38,518 nucleotides of DNA from Prochlorococcus sp. AG-402-O21 (GCA_003216375.1 QCIZ01000014.1:1-38518); one strand, 5' to 3'. Numbered from the stretch's first letter, positions 15,629 through 24,022 are shown. Translations and numbers: made by a program. The notes: a model not told the origin generated them from the sequence alone.

Positions 15629-16555
15629 TTATCTGAGTAAACCAATCTGATTCTTGGAGTCTTTAGTATCGATCTTTGATTCAGGTACGTTTGCATAAAC
15701 TTCAGCTGCATTATTTGGACTCTCCTGTAGTTTAATCTTATATAAATTCGCCCCAATCGCATTAATTGGATTAGTTAATTTATCTGAAATATGTAATGCA
15801 ATATTTTCAGCTGTAGGTACACAGTTTGCAAAATAAGGAATATCTTTATTTAAAAAGGTATGATCAAAAGGCTCTACAACTAAATCATTAATTAAACTAT
15901 TTAATGCAGATAAATCACATATCATTCCAGTTCTAGGATTAATCTTTCCTTTGACAGTTATATCTACTAAGTAATTATGACCATGACCATTAGGTCGAGC
16001 ACATTTTCCGAATATTTTTTCGTTTTCGGTTTGCGGTAAGTCTTCTCTAGCTAAGCGATGAGCAGCTGAAAAGTGTGTTTGAACTGTTAAATAAGCATCC
16101 ATAGCATTTCCTTGATAGTCAGCCCAGAGTTTTGGGTTTTCGTAAAGACGTAGAGATTTTAGGGGTAAGTGAGATTGAAGGCGCTTCCATATAATACGAA
16201 CTAAACTTTCAGTTGTGGGAAGGCAACCTTCGGGTTTAGAAAGGTTAAACTCTGGCCATGTTTCATTTAAAAACCGAAAGTCAAGCTGACTTGTTACTTC
16301 GTTTTTTATGGCATGTTTTACATCTGAAAGGTTTAAGACCATGCCATATTTATTAAGTTCTCCTTCCATGGTTACGATTAACTCGTAATTATGACCGTGG
16401 CCAGGAGCTATTGAGCATGGGCCAAACAAAGCTGAATTATCATCATCAGATAATTCAGGAAGCCGATAAAGGTGGCTTGAGCTAAAGCAGGCTCGCCTTG
16501 TAATTACACAGCTTCTTCCCTCTCCGTGGGAAAAATTAGATGTGATTGCTTCCAT
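15629..16555 (-). CDS. Tandem-domain 6-pyruvoyl-tetrahydropterin synthase-like protein
   Basis: A 308-residue protein made of two PTPS/QueD domains (about 15-145 and 152-290); a usual family member has one domain of 120-150 residues. The zinc histidines are present in both: His28, His53, His55 and His166, His191, His193. So are the candidate nucleophiles Cys47 and Cys185 in FGxC. The second domain also has the Asp-His pair of the triad (FDHTFLN, Asp231-His232) and PTAEN and LQESPNN motifs. The first domain has LDFRFLN, with Phe93 in place of that His. Relatives convert dihydroneopterin triphosphate to pyruvoyl- or carboxy-tetrahydropterin. It heads the run that continues into the reductase. 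Confidence 0.93.
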   Translation of the reverse strand: MEAITSNFSHGEGRSCVITRRACFSSSHLYRLPELSDDDNSALFGPCSIAPGHGHNYELIVTMEGELNKYGMVLNLSDVKHAIKNEVTSQLDFRFLNETWPEFNLSKPEGCLPTTESLVRIIWKRLQSHLPLKSLRLYENPKLWADYQGNAMDAYLTVQTHFSAAHRLAREDLPQTENEKIFGKCARPNGHGHNYLVDITVKGKINPRTGMICDLSALNSLINDLVVEPFDHTFLNKDIPYFANCVPTAENIALHISDKLTNPINAIGANLYKIKLQESPNNAAEVYANVPESKIDTKDSKNQIGLLR

Positions 16556-16607
16556 AAATTTTTCACATCAAATCACATCTTAATAACTTTTAGTTACTTC
16601 TGTCTTT

Positions 16608-17201
16608 ATGGCCGTCCAATCAACCCCTAAAACTCTTAAAGAAAAGTTAGGTGGTCGAAATATATTTTTGATAGGAATGATGGGTTCTGGCAAAAGTCAA
16701 ACGGGACCATTCCTAGCCAAAATGATCAATTATGCTTTTGTTGACACTGATGATGTTATAGAAAAAGCTTCTAAGCAATCTATTTCATCTATTTTTGAAA
16801 AAGATGGAGAAAAAGTTTTTAGGGATGTTGAAAAAAAAGTTTTAAAAGAAATTAGCCAACACCATTCTCTTGTAATTGCTACTGGAGGTGGTTTAGTTAC
16901 CTTGCCTGAAAACTGGGGCATTCTTCATCAAGGAATAGTGATTTGGTTAGATCTTGATTTGAAACGTTCAATTCAACGATTAGAAAGTGATAAAAAGAAA
17001 CGCCCTTTACTAATTGGGGATGATTTGGCTGGGAATTTTAGTCAGATTTTGGAAAGTAGAAAACCAATATATTTAGAGTCAGATTTGAGAATCGAAGTTG
17101 AGGATCAATCTCCATATGAGGTTGCAACTATGATTGCTAAACGTTTGCCAAGTATCCTTATTGACCCGGAGACTCAAGGCGAACGGCATACCACTGAATA
17201 G
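16608..17201 (+). CDS. aroK: Shikimate kinase
   Basis: A 197-residue kinase that phosphorylates shikimate at O3 on the way to chorismate and the aromatic amino acids. The P-loop GMMGSGKS is at residues 23-30, the DTDD motif at 46-49 (Mg and shikimate contacts), FRDVE at 71-75 with the substrate-binding Arg72, and ATGGG at 91-95. A basic lid KKKRPLL follows at about 124-130. The N-terminus has about 15 extra residues before the fold, common in cyanobacteria. It is divergent from the PTPS gene across a 52-base gap. Its last 44 bases overlap, antisense, the end of the crr7-like gene. Confidence 0.96.
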   Translation: MAVQSTPKTLKEKLGGRNIFLIGMMGSGKSQTGPFLAKMINYAFVDTDDVIEKASKQSISSIFEKDGEKVFRDVEKKVLKEISQHHSLVIATGGGLVTLPENWGILHQGIVIWLDLDLKRSIQRLESDKKKRPLLIGDDLAGNFSQILESRKPIYLESDLRIEVEDQSPYEVATMIAKRLPSILIDPETQGERHTTE

Positions 17202-17421
17202 TAAAACCTGTTTTGATTTCTAGGTCGCATGCTGTATCAAGCAAATGTTGAGCAGCTTCTTTTATTGAAGACTTACATGCAAGATCTAATGGTAATGAAT
17301 CGAATTTATTTAACCAAGATTGAAGCCATAAAAGAGTTTGTTCTTTATCCAGGAATTGTTCACTTTCACCAGGAACCAAAACAACATAATTATCCATTTC
17401 TCTAATTAGCGGATCAGACAT
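17158..17421 (-). CDS. CRR7-like protein (chlororespiratory reduction 7)
   Basis: An 87-residue soluble protein. Its C-terminal half, HLLDTACDLEIKTGFTIQWYAVRLE, fits my memory of the pattern LLDxxCxx...YLQWYxVRLE of CRR7, a plant factor needed for chloroplast NDH complex accumulation that has cyanobacterial homologues. A role in assembling NDH-1 is therefore inferred; ndhO is elsewhere in this window. The ATG overlaps the ATG of the divergent exported-protein gene in a shared CATG at 17419-17422. Its 3' end overlaps aroK antisense by 44 bases, so the gene is hemmed in on both sides. Confidence 0.8.
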   Translation of the reverse strand: MSDPLIREMDNYVVLVPGESEQFLDKEQTLLWLQSWLNKFDSLPLDLACKSSIKEAAQHLLDTACDLEIKTGFTIQWYAVRLESPGQ

Positions 17422-18151
17422 GAGACAGAAATTTTTCTTTTCTTTGATTTCTATTTTAATTATTTTTACTTACACAGGTCCTGTGCTTGCTGAAACTATT
17501 CTTGAAATAAATAATTTTCAACCATCTAAGCTTTATGAACGCAAATTAATTTGGCCTGATTGGCGCTTTCCTTCTTCTATTAAGCGCCCAGGATTAAAAG
17601 ATGATTTGATTTATCCTGATTGGTTTGAAGGTGTATGGGATGTTACTAGCAATATAGAAAGTGATCAGAATAACGAACCTATTATTCACTCAGCTAAATT
17701 TATTCACAATACCTCTGGTAATTTAATTGCTGACCGTGAATACAACACTCAGTCTTATGCGTTGAGCACACAGACTGGTGGTTTTTTATCAGTCAAGAAT
17801 GATCCTAAATCTCCTAATCGTCAGTTTGCTAAATTAACTGAAGATAGGTATCTAGAGACAAAAATAATAGGAAGACTTCAAGAAAAAATAGATAATAATA
17901 TTTTTATTACTGATGAATTAATTTTACAAATTTTGCATACACCAGAATTAAGTAGGGTTAGCCAGGTCGAAACATTAACTGAGTTTAAAAAATGTGGACC
18001 TAATAAAAATAATGAAATAAATCTGAATAATTTTAATATCTGTGCCGAACAATTTCAGGCGATTTATAATCAACCTGGGCAAAATCTCTTTTCTTTGCCG
18101 ATTAAAAAAGAGAAATCTAAATTAATACTTAGAAAGGCTAATTATGATTAG
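17420..18151 (+). CDS. Exported DUF6816-like cyanobacterial protein
   Basis: A 243-residue protein with a clear signal peptide (residues 1-24: MRQKFFF, hydrophobic core, ending GPVLA before ETIL), so it is probably lumenal or periplasmic. The mature part has two related Pro-Asp-Trp motifs (LIWPDWRFPSS and LIYPDWFEGVW) about 24 residues apart. The rest looks like a beta-rich fold, possibly lipocalin-like. I believe it belongs to the family called DUF6816, from memory only. The ATG overlaps the start of the divergent crr7-like gene, so its promoter must lie inside that gene. Its last 14 bases overlap the tail of the GST gene. Confidence 0.78.
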   Translation: MRQKFFFSLISILIIFTYTGPVLAETILEINNFQPSKLYERKLIWPDWRFPSSIKRPGLKDDLIYPDWFEGVWDVTSNIESDQNNEPIIHSAKFIHNTSGNLIADREYNTQSYALSTQTGGFLSVKNDPKSPNRQFAKLTEDRYLETKIIGRLQEKIDNNIFITDELILQILHTPELSRVSQVETLTEFKKCGPNKNNEINLNNFNICAEQFQAIYNQPGQNLFSLPIKKEKSKLILRKANYD

Positions 18152-18857
18152 TTTGTGTTACCTGATCTTCAATTAAGTCTCTCCAGTTAAAAAGATTTTG
18201 AAGACTTGGATCATTTATATATAAAGAACACCCTTTGCCTGTTAGATTTTCTTCAGATGAATTTGGGAATTTGAGTAGTGATAAGTGCGATGCTACAGAT
18301 ATATCAGCAATAGAAAGCTTGTCTCCAATAAGAAAGTTTTCTTGATCAATTAAATTTGATAGATATTCTAGATTTTGTTTTAGAGATTCTTTCTCTTTCT
18401 GGTTTATTAATCCAGAAATCTGACTAGCAATTTTTGTAGGAATATTAAGAAGAAGTTTTTGCATAGAATCAGAAATTTCGTTGTCGAATAAAGAGGAAAT
18501 TAATATTGGATTCTTCGTAAGCTCTTCCAAAAAGACAATTTTTATAGATTTTGCCAAAGTTGTATCTGCCCAATTTTCAATTATTTGGGCCTGAGAAGCT
18601 TCCTTTAGATCCTCTGGAATTAATTTTGGTTCTATTTCAATTTTCTCTAAGTGTCGTATTATTGAACTTGAGTCATGGATTGTTGTTTCCTTATCAAAAA
18701 GCACGGGTAATTTTTTTTGGCCTGTTTTTTGAAAGATATCTATTTGGCCTATGGCTGGAGTTATCTCAACGGTTCGATATTCAAGCTTTTTTGCAGCCAA
18801 AGCCATTCTTACTTTCAAGCAATAAGGTGAGTGCCTAAATTGATGAAGTTCCAACAT
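18138..18857 (-). CDS. Glutathione S-transferase family protein
   Basis: A 239-residue protein. The N-terminal thioredoxin-fold domain (about 1-75) has LHQFRHSPYCLKVRMALAAK, with Ser-Pro-Tyr-Cys in the glutathione-activating position, and KKLPVLFDKETTIHDSSSIIRHLE, the cis-Pro and glutathione gamma-glutamyl site. The C-terminal helical domain holds FLIGDKLSIADISVASHLSLL, the usual GST N-capping box. I start at the ATG at 18857 because AAGGGG lies six bases upstream; an in-frame TTG lies five codons earlier. Substrate is unknown; detoxification, ligand binding or redox roles are all possible. It is divergent from the DUF751 gene and convergent with the exported-protein gene. Confidence 0.92.
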   Translation of the reverse strand: MLELHQFRHSPYCLKVRMALAAKKLEYRTVEITPAIGQIDIFQKTGQKKLPVLFDKETTIHDSSSIIRHLEKIEIEPKLIPEDLKEASQAQIIENWADTTLAKSIKIVFLEELTKNPILISSLFDNEISDSMQKLLLNIPTKIASQISGLINQKEKESLKQNLEYLSNLIDQENFLIGDKLSIADISVASHLSLLKFPNSSEENLTGKGCSLYINDPSLQNLFNWRDLIEDQVTQTNHN

Positions 18858-18917
18858 TTTTTTCCCCTTCAAATGGTTAGCAGAGTAGCTATTAATTCAG
18901 TCTTTTGTTGGTGAAAA

Positions 18918-19124
18918 ATGGGAGAGTTCTTTTCCAATGTTTCTAGATATCCCAAATATCTCATCACAATAGTTTTGGGGGTTTTCACTGCTGCAATTTC
19001 TCCATTAATTAAACGAGGTAGTAATCCGATCACAGCGATTGCTCTTGTTGGGGCTTTGTTAAGTGGACTTCTGACAATAATTTTCTTATTAAAGGCTATG
19101 GCTTTCCCTGTACCAATTACTTAG
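18918..19124 (+). CDS. DUF751 (Ycf33-like) small membrane protein
   Basis: A 68-residue protein with two transmembrane segments (about 14-32 and 39-63) and the N-terminal [20 protein letters not shown] pattern that I associate with DUF751, related to plastid Ycf33. Function is unknown; conservation in cyanobacteria and algal plastids suggests a thylakoid role. It ends two bases before rbfA and so heads the run DUF751-rbfA-GH3, perhaps on to hemD. Confidence 0.88.
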   Translation: MGEFFSNVSRYPKYLITIVLGVFTAAISPLIKRGSNPITAIALVGALLSGLLTIIFLLKAMAFPVPIT

Positions 19125-19126
19125 AT

Positions 19127-19498
19127 ATGGCTAATTCAAGAAGGGTAGAAAAATTAGCAGCTTTACTCAAAAGAGAAATTAGTGAACTTTTAGTTAATGG
19201 GGTTAGAGATGAAAGAATTCATCAAGCCATGATTACCATTACATCTGTTGAGGTCTCAGGTGACTTACAGCATGCAAAAATTTTTGTAAGTCTTTTTGGC
19301 GAAGAGAAAAAAAAAGCTGAAGTTCTAGTGGTTTTAGAGGAAGCAAAGGGATTTATTCGTGCTGAGCTTGCTCGAAGGCTTCAAATGAGACGATCTCCTG
19401 AGCTTGTTTTTAAGATTGATAAAGGTATGACAAAAGGTCCTGCAGTTTTAGATCTTCTCAATTCATTAGAACTTGAACGTAAAAGTAAAGACTTATAG
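19127..19498 (+). CDS. rbfA: Ribosome-binding factor A
   Basis: A 123-residue KH-fold protein that binds the 30S subunit and helps mature the 5' end of 16S rRNA, also needed in the cold. Family marks are [20 protein letters not shown] at the start, [16 protein letters not shown] in the middle and the closing [11 protein letters not shown]. The length is normal for the family. It lies two bases after DUF751 and 17 bases before the GH3 gene, consistent with one operon. Confidence 0.96.
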   Translation: MANSRRVEKLAALLKREISELLVNGVRDERIHQAMITITSVEVSGDLQHAKIFVSLFGEEKKKAEVLVVLEEAKGFIRAELARRLQMRRSPELVFKIDKGMTKGPAVLDLLNSLELERKSKDL

Positions 19499-19515
19499 AT
19501 TAATCAATATTTTTG

Positions 19516-21150
19516 ATGAATAAATCTGATCTTAGAAGACAAGTTGCTGAATTATTTATAGTTAGAGCAAGTGGATTCAATCTTGATTCGCAACGTTTAT
19601 ATCCTAACTTAGAAGAATCTAATTCCAATCTTAAGAGACTTTTAGAAGAAGGTGTTGGTGGAGTTATTCTTTTAGGAGGAACTGTAAAAGAATTAGAAAT
19701 TCGTTGCAATGTCTTAAAAAAATGGTCTAGTAAACCTCTTCTCTTATGTGCTGACATTGAGGAAGGAGTTGGTCAAAGATTTTATGGAGGAACAAAGTTT
19801 ATTCCTCCAATGGGTATCGCTCAGATTTATAAAAAAGATCATAATTTAGCAATTTCTATTGCTGAGAAAATCGGATATTTTACTGGTAAAGAAGCAAAAA
19901 ATATTGGTTTAAATTGGCTATTAGCACCAGTCTGTGATATCAATAACAATTCAAATAACCCGGTTATAAATCTAAGAGCCTGGGGAGAAGAACCTGAAAC
20001 AGTAAAAAGTTTAACTTGTGCTTTTCATAGTGGTGTTTCAAGATCAAAAATGCTGACTTGTGCGAAACATTTTCCTGGTCATGGAAATTCCGAAGTTGAC
20101 TCTCACTTGGATTTGCCAGAAATACAGAATGACTTATCTAAATTAGATAAATTCGAGTTAATTCCATTTAAATCTTTAATCAATCAAGGAGTAAGCAGTG
20201 TCATGATTGGACATTTACTTTTTTCAAAGATTGATCCCATATATCCTGCAACACTTTCAAAAAAACTGGTTACTGATTTATTACGTATCAAATTAAAATA
20301 CGATGGTTTAGTCGTCAGCGATGCGTTAGTGATGAATGCAATAACTAATAAATATAGTAGTGGTATTTCTGCAGTCATGGCATTTGATGCAGGAATTGAT
20401 TTGATTATGATGCCAAAAGATATCGATGAGGCAATTGATTCTCTTACTGATGCTTTTTATTCAGAAAAATTTTCTTTAGAAAGATTACATGTATCTAGAG
20501 ATAGAAGAAAAAAACAACTTGATTTAATTAGTAATGAAAATGATTTAGAAAAAGAAGACTTGAAGGATGAAGATATTAAGAGTAAATTTTCATTGGATGC
20601 CTATAGATTTAGTAATTCTATAATAGAAAATTCTATTTTTGTAAGAGAAGAAAGTACTATAAAAGCTGAAGTTAATGATATTAATCTTATACAAATTGAT
20701 AATTTTGATCAAGTATCTAATAAATTAATTCCTGCATTAGATTTACCTAAGTTAGCAGGTTTTAAAAATTTAATTATACATCCACTTGGTATCAGTCCAT
20801 GGCGAAAAACTAATAAAAGATTTTTAGATTTAAGGCGATTTGGTAATAGTAAAATTCTTGTTCAGCTTTTTGTTAGAGGTAAACCATTCATCGGATTAGA
20901 TTATCATAATGAACATTGGGTAGAAGCTATAAAGAATTTAGAAACCAAGGAAAGATTATCAGGAATTATTATATATGGATGTCCATATTTATATGATAAA
21001 ATAAAGAAAAATATTCATGAATCTATCCCTTTGGCTTATAGTCCTAGTCAAATAGAGGAAGCGCAAAATCAAATTTTAAGTCGTATTTTGCAATCAAAAA
21101 GAGTTGACAAGGAAATTGATAAAAAATTAATTAAAGAATTTACTGATTGA
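19516..21150 (+). CDS. Glycoside hydrolase family 3, NagZ-like, with C-terminal extension
   Basis: A 544-residue protein. The first 345 or so residues are a GH3 TIM-barrel with KHFPGHG at 184-190, DSHLDLP at 195-201 (the NagZ-type acid/base loop) and VVSDALVM, whose Asp269 is the expected nucleophile. NagZ removes beta-N-acetylglucosamine during cell-wall recycling. The usual DxEGGRVQR segment is here DIEEGVGQR (80-88), a form I recall from cyanobacterial members. The extra C-terminal 200 residues resemble the second alpha/beta domain of larger GH3 enzymes more than single-domain NagZ. I start at the ATG at 19516, one codon after a TTG. Confidence 0.88.
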   Translation: MNKSDLRRQVAELFIVRASGFNLDSQRLYPNLEESNSNLKRLLEEGVGGVILLGGTVKELEIRCNVLKKWSSKPLLLCADIEEGVGQRFYGGTKFIPPMGIAQIYKKDHNLAISIAEKIGYFTGKEAKNIGLNWLLAPVCDINNNSNNPVINLRAWGEEPETVKSLTCAFHSGVSRSKMLTCAKHFPGHGNSEVDSHLDLPEIQNDLSKLDKFELIPFKSLINQGVSSVMIGHLLFSKIDPIYPATLSKKLVTDLLRIKLKYDGLVVSDALVMNAITNKYSSGISAVMAFDAGIDLIMMPKDIDEAIDSLTDAFYSEKFSLERLHVSRDRRKKQLDLISNENDLEKEDLKDEDIKSKFSLDAYRFSNSIIENSIFVREESTIKAEVNDINLIQIDNFDQVSNKLIPALDLPKLAGFKNLIIHPLGISPWRKTNKRFLDLRRFGNSKILVQLFVRGKPFIGLDYHNEHWVEAIKNLETKERLSGIIIYGCPYLYDKIKKNIHESIPLAYSPSQIEEAQNQILSRILQSKRVDKEIDKKLIKEFTD

Positions 21151-21201
21151 AAATTGTTCAATAGAGAATTTAGTATTCAAGAAAAAACTTATTATTGTTT
21201 A

Positions 21202-21219
21202 AATAACTGCATAGTTATT
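21202..21219 (+). terminator. Hairpin between the GH3 gene and hemD
   Basis: A perfect 7-bp inverted repeat AATAACT / AGTTATT with a GCAT loop lies 51 bases after the GH3 stop and 31 bases before hemD. It is followed by CTTTAG rather than a strong T run, so it may be a weak terminator or an attenuating structure in the hemD leader. Stem and loop are read directly; the role is inferred. Confidence 0.35.
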
Positions 21220-21250
21220 CTTTAGACTTCCTATAAAGAAGCATACAGAA

Positions 21251-22036
21251 ATGGCTTTAACTGACAAGAAGATAATTATTACTCGTGCTCAAGGACAGAT
21301 TTCAGAGGCTCGTGAGATTTTTCTAAAAAATGGAGCTGAGGTATTCGATCTTCCTTCATTAGTGATTGGACCTCCAGATGACTGGTCTCCGTTAGATGAT
21401 GCCTTAAAGGAAATTAATACCTTTGACTGGATCATCTTTTCTAGCGCAAATGGTGTTAAAAATGTTGAAGATAGAATGAAAGAAATGGGCTTATCATTAT
21501 CAAAAATTTCTAAGACTATTCAAATTGCCGCTGTTGGAAGAAAAACAGCTTCTTTGTTATTAGCTATGAATGCAAAGATTAGTTTTGTTCCTCCTAGTTT
21601 TGTTGCAGATAGCTTGGTTGAATATTTCCCTCAGAATAAAAAAGGTTTAAAATTATTTATTCCCAGAGTACAAACTGGAGGCAGATCAATATTATCTGAC
21701 TCTTTCAAATTGAAAGGAGCAGAGGTTACTGAAGTAGCTGCTTATGAATCTTCGTGTCCTAAAGATATACCTCAAAAGACTATAGATGCCTTGAATAGTG
21801 GAAAAATAGATATTATTGCTTTTACTAGTGGTAAAACCGTAATAAATACTGTCAGCTTATTTAAAAAATACTTTGGTGAAAATTGGTTCAAATTAATTGA
21901 AAAGATTAAACTTGTCTCGATTGGACCTCAAACAACTATTAGCTGTAAAAAACTTATTAGGAAGCCCGATAAAGAAGCTTCCCCGCATGATCTGGAAGGA
22001 TTATTAAAAGCTTGCTTGGAACTAAATTTTAATTAA
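21251..22036 (+). CDS. hemD: Uroporphyrinogen-III synthase
   Basis: A 261-residue protein of the HemD family, which cyclises hydroxymethylbilane with D-ring inversion to uroporphyrinogen III, the branch point for chlorophyll, haem, bilins and B12. Sequence identity in this family is low, so the evidence is the overall pattern. It includes DKKIIITRAQGQ at the start, FDWIIFSSANGVKNVEDRM, IAAVGRKTASLL, LFIPRVQTGGRSILSDSF, IDIIAFTSGKTVINTV and LVSIGPQTTISCKKL. These correspond to the two Rossmann-like domains. The length is typical. It is 100 bases downstream of the GH3 gene and converges on the SRPBCC gene, with two bases between the stops. Confidence 0.93.
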   Translation: MALTDKKIIITRAQGQISEAREIFLKNGAEVFDLPSLVIGPPDDWSPLDDALKEINTFDWIIFSSANGVKNVEDRMKEMGLSLSKISKTIQIAAVGRKTASLLLAMNAKISFVPPSFVADSLVEYFPQNKKGLKLFIPRVQTGGRSILSDSFKLKGAEVTEVAAYESSCPKDIPQKTIDALNSGKIDIIAFTSGKTVINTVSLFKKYFGENWFKLIEKIKLVSIGPQTTISCKKLIRKPDKEASPHDLEGLLKACLELNFN

Positions 22037-22038
22037 AT

Positions 22039-22491
22039 TTATACTGATTTTTCTACGAGTTTTTTAAATTCATCAAGATTTTTTTGTAATTCTTTCGTGA
22101 CCATTCCTCCAAGAATATTTGCTTTCATTAGATTTGCTAAAACTTGAGGTAATTCATAAGATATTTTTAATTTAACCACAGTTTTAGCTCTCTCTTCATT
22201 GTAAAACCGTACTGAACCTTTAGTAGGTAAACCACCAACTGATTTCCATTCCAATTTCTCCGCTTCTACTCTTTCCGTGATTTGAGCTTTCCATTTAAAA
22301 CGAAAGCCATTAGCTGCAAGTGTCCACTCCGTTAAATCAGGAAGTGTCGACGTTTTTTCATCGACTGTCTTAACCGATTCAATCCAAGTCATCCACAAAG
22401 GCATCGAATCTAAATCACTCCAAAACTTCCAGACAAGTTCAACTGGAGCATGAATTTCACTTATCACTGTGTGATCAAGCCACTTTCCCAT
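22039..22491 (-). CDS. SRPBCC (START-like) protein next to zds
   Basis: A 150-residue protein with the cyclase/dehydrase-type SRPBCC fold, which forms a deep hydrophobic cavity. Marks are ISEIHAPVELVWKFWSDLDSMPLWM at the start, the KWKAQITER and KLEWKSVGGLP strands, and the long C-terminal helix LQKNLDEFKKLVEK. It starts three bases after the zds stop, so the pair is almost certainly one operon. A lipid or carotenoid-binding role alongside Zds is an attractive inference, but the fold binds many ligands and no catalytic residue can be named. Confidence 0.88.
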   Translation of the reverse strand: MGKWLDHTVISEIHAPVELVWKFWSDLDSMPLWMTWIESVKTVDEKTSTLPDLTEWTLAANGFRFKWKAQITERVEAEKLEWKSVGGLPTKGSVRFYNEERAKTVVKLKISYELPQVLANLMKANILGGMVTKELQKNLDEFKKLVEKSV

Positions 22492-22494
22492 TTC

Positions 22495-23955
22495 TTAAGC
22501 AACCGAAGAATTTTTTGCTAGTGAAACAGACTTTGAGAGCATTGCTGAAGCAGCAAGATGACCGCTCATTGTTGCCCCTTCCATAGAGTCAATGTAATCC
22601 TGTTTTGTGTAACTGCCTGCTAGGAAGAAATTACTAAAAGAGGTTTTTTGATCTGGTCTATATGGCTCCATCCCAGGCGCCTCCCTGTACAGAGAATGAG
22701 AAACTTTGACCACATTGCTCCATAAAAGCTTCAAGCCTCTTGAAGAAGGGAAAAGTGTCCTGACCTGTAGATCAGTATGTTTGACAATTTCATCTGAGGA
22801 CTTGGTAATCCAAGGATCTCCTGGGGTTAACACACATTGAAGTAGTGAGCCTTGACCATCTTTTTTATAGTCTTCAGGGCTTGATAAAGCTAAATCTGCG
22901 AAACAACTAAAATCAGCATCGGCAGTGTATAACAAATTGTCTAAACCAGATGGACTTTTTAGGTTTGTTTGAGCTTGTTCGTTGCTGATCTCGGTTACCC
23001 AGCCATTGTATCTAAGTTGTACTGTGGCCACTGGTACAGCATCAAGCTTGAAAAGTGAGTCAAACTCTTTAAAACGTCTCCATGATCTAGGGATGATTCT
23101 TTTAATACCAGATACATCACAAGCAGCTAAATATTTGTCTGCTTGAATATTTTTTTCGCCCTCTGGTGTTTGAAGAGTCAATCCAGTTACAGATGGTTGG
23201 TCGGAATCCTCTGAATGAATCTCTTTAACAATATTCTCTAAGTGAAGTCTTCCGCCTCTTTGTTCAATGTAATCGAGTATTGGCTTGGTGAGCCATTTGT
23301 GGGGTGAGCCCTTCAATAGGTTGAGCTTGGAAGCCTCTGTTTTTGAAGCGAACATCATAAAGATGGTAAGCATGCATCTTGCTGAAATAGCTTCGCAATC
23401 AATGAATCCCAGAGCATATGCAATAGGATTCCACATCCTTTCGATACTATTTAGGCTTCCTCCATGGTTAAGAAACCATTGTTGAAAGCTTATAGAATCT
23501 AATGATCGTATTGTTTTCATCGCACCCTCGTAGTCAATAAGCCCTCTTACAATTGGACTTGTTCCAAGAGCAAGAGCATTCCTTAGTTTGTCAATCCAAC
23601 TTAATTGAGGTGTAGTGAAGAAGGCTTTTAAGCCGTTAAAAGGAGCTCCTGCAAAAAATCGAAAATCAAGTGATTTAATATCACCGCCCTTGTTAACAAA
23701 AAGGTGAGTGTGGTCTTTTGGTAAAAGATTTTCAAATGCCCCTACTTTCCTCATTAAGGTAAACAGATTGGCATAGTTGAAAAAAAACACATGCAAGCCC
23801 ATCTCTATATGATTGCCATCGGAATCTTCCCAGCTTCCAACTTTGCCTCCCATAAATGGTTTTGCTTCATATAGGTCGACCTCATGTCCTTCGTCAACAA
23901 GGTCAACTGCAGCAGTCAATCCTGCTAAACCTGCACCTATTATTGCGATTTTCAC
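22495..23955 (-). CDS. zds: Zeta-carotene desaturase
   Basis: A 486-residue plant-type desaturase (CrtQ/Zds) that converts zeta-carotene to lycopene in the thylakoid or plasma membrane, using FAD and passing electrons to quinone. The FAD dinucleotide motif [20 protein letters not shown] is at residues 5-24. [24 protein letters not shown] (35-58), split over the substrate-facing strand, is characteristic of Zds as opposed to phytoene desaturase. The C-terminal [20 protein letters not shown] is the second FAD-contact segment. Length is normal. It heads a two-gene operon with the SRPBCC gene and is divergent from the IscA/SufA-like gene. Confidence 0.96.
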   Translation of the reverse strand: MKIAIIGAGLAGLTAAVDLVDEGHEVDLYEAKPFMGGKVGSWEDSDGNHIEMGLHVFFFNYANLFTLMRKVGAFENLLPKDHTHLFVNKGGDIKSLDFRFFAGAPFNGLKAFFTTPQLSWIDKLRNALALGTSPIVRGLIDYEGAMKTIRSLDSISFQQWFLNHGGSLNSIERMWNPIAYALGFIDCEAISARCMLTIFMMFASKTEASKLNLLKGSPHKWLTKPILDYIEQRGGRLHLENIVKEIHSEDSDQPSVTGLTLQTPEGEKNIQADKYLAACDVSGIKRIIPRSWRRFKEFDSLFKLDAVPVATVQLRYNGWVTEISNEQAQTNLKSPSGLDNLLYTADADFSCFADLALSSPEDYKKDGQGSLLQCVLTPGDPWITKSSDEIVKHTDLQVRTLFPSSRGLKLLWSNVVKVSHSLYREAPGMEPYRPDQKTSFSNFFLAGSYTKQDYIDSMEGATMSGHLAASAMLSKSVSLAKNSSVA

Positions 23956-24022
23956 TCGTTTAATTAGATGGATATACTAACTCTATGAATAAAAACTCTT
24001 TTTTGGCACTTTTAAAATCGAA

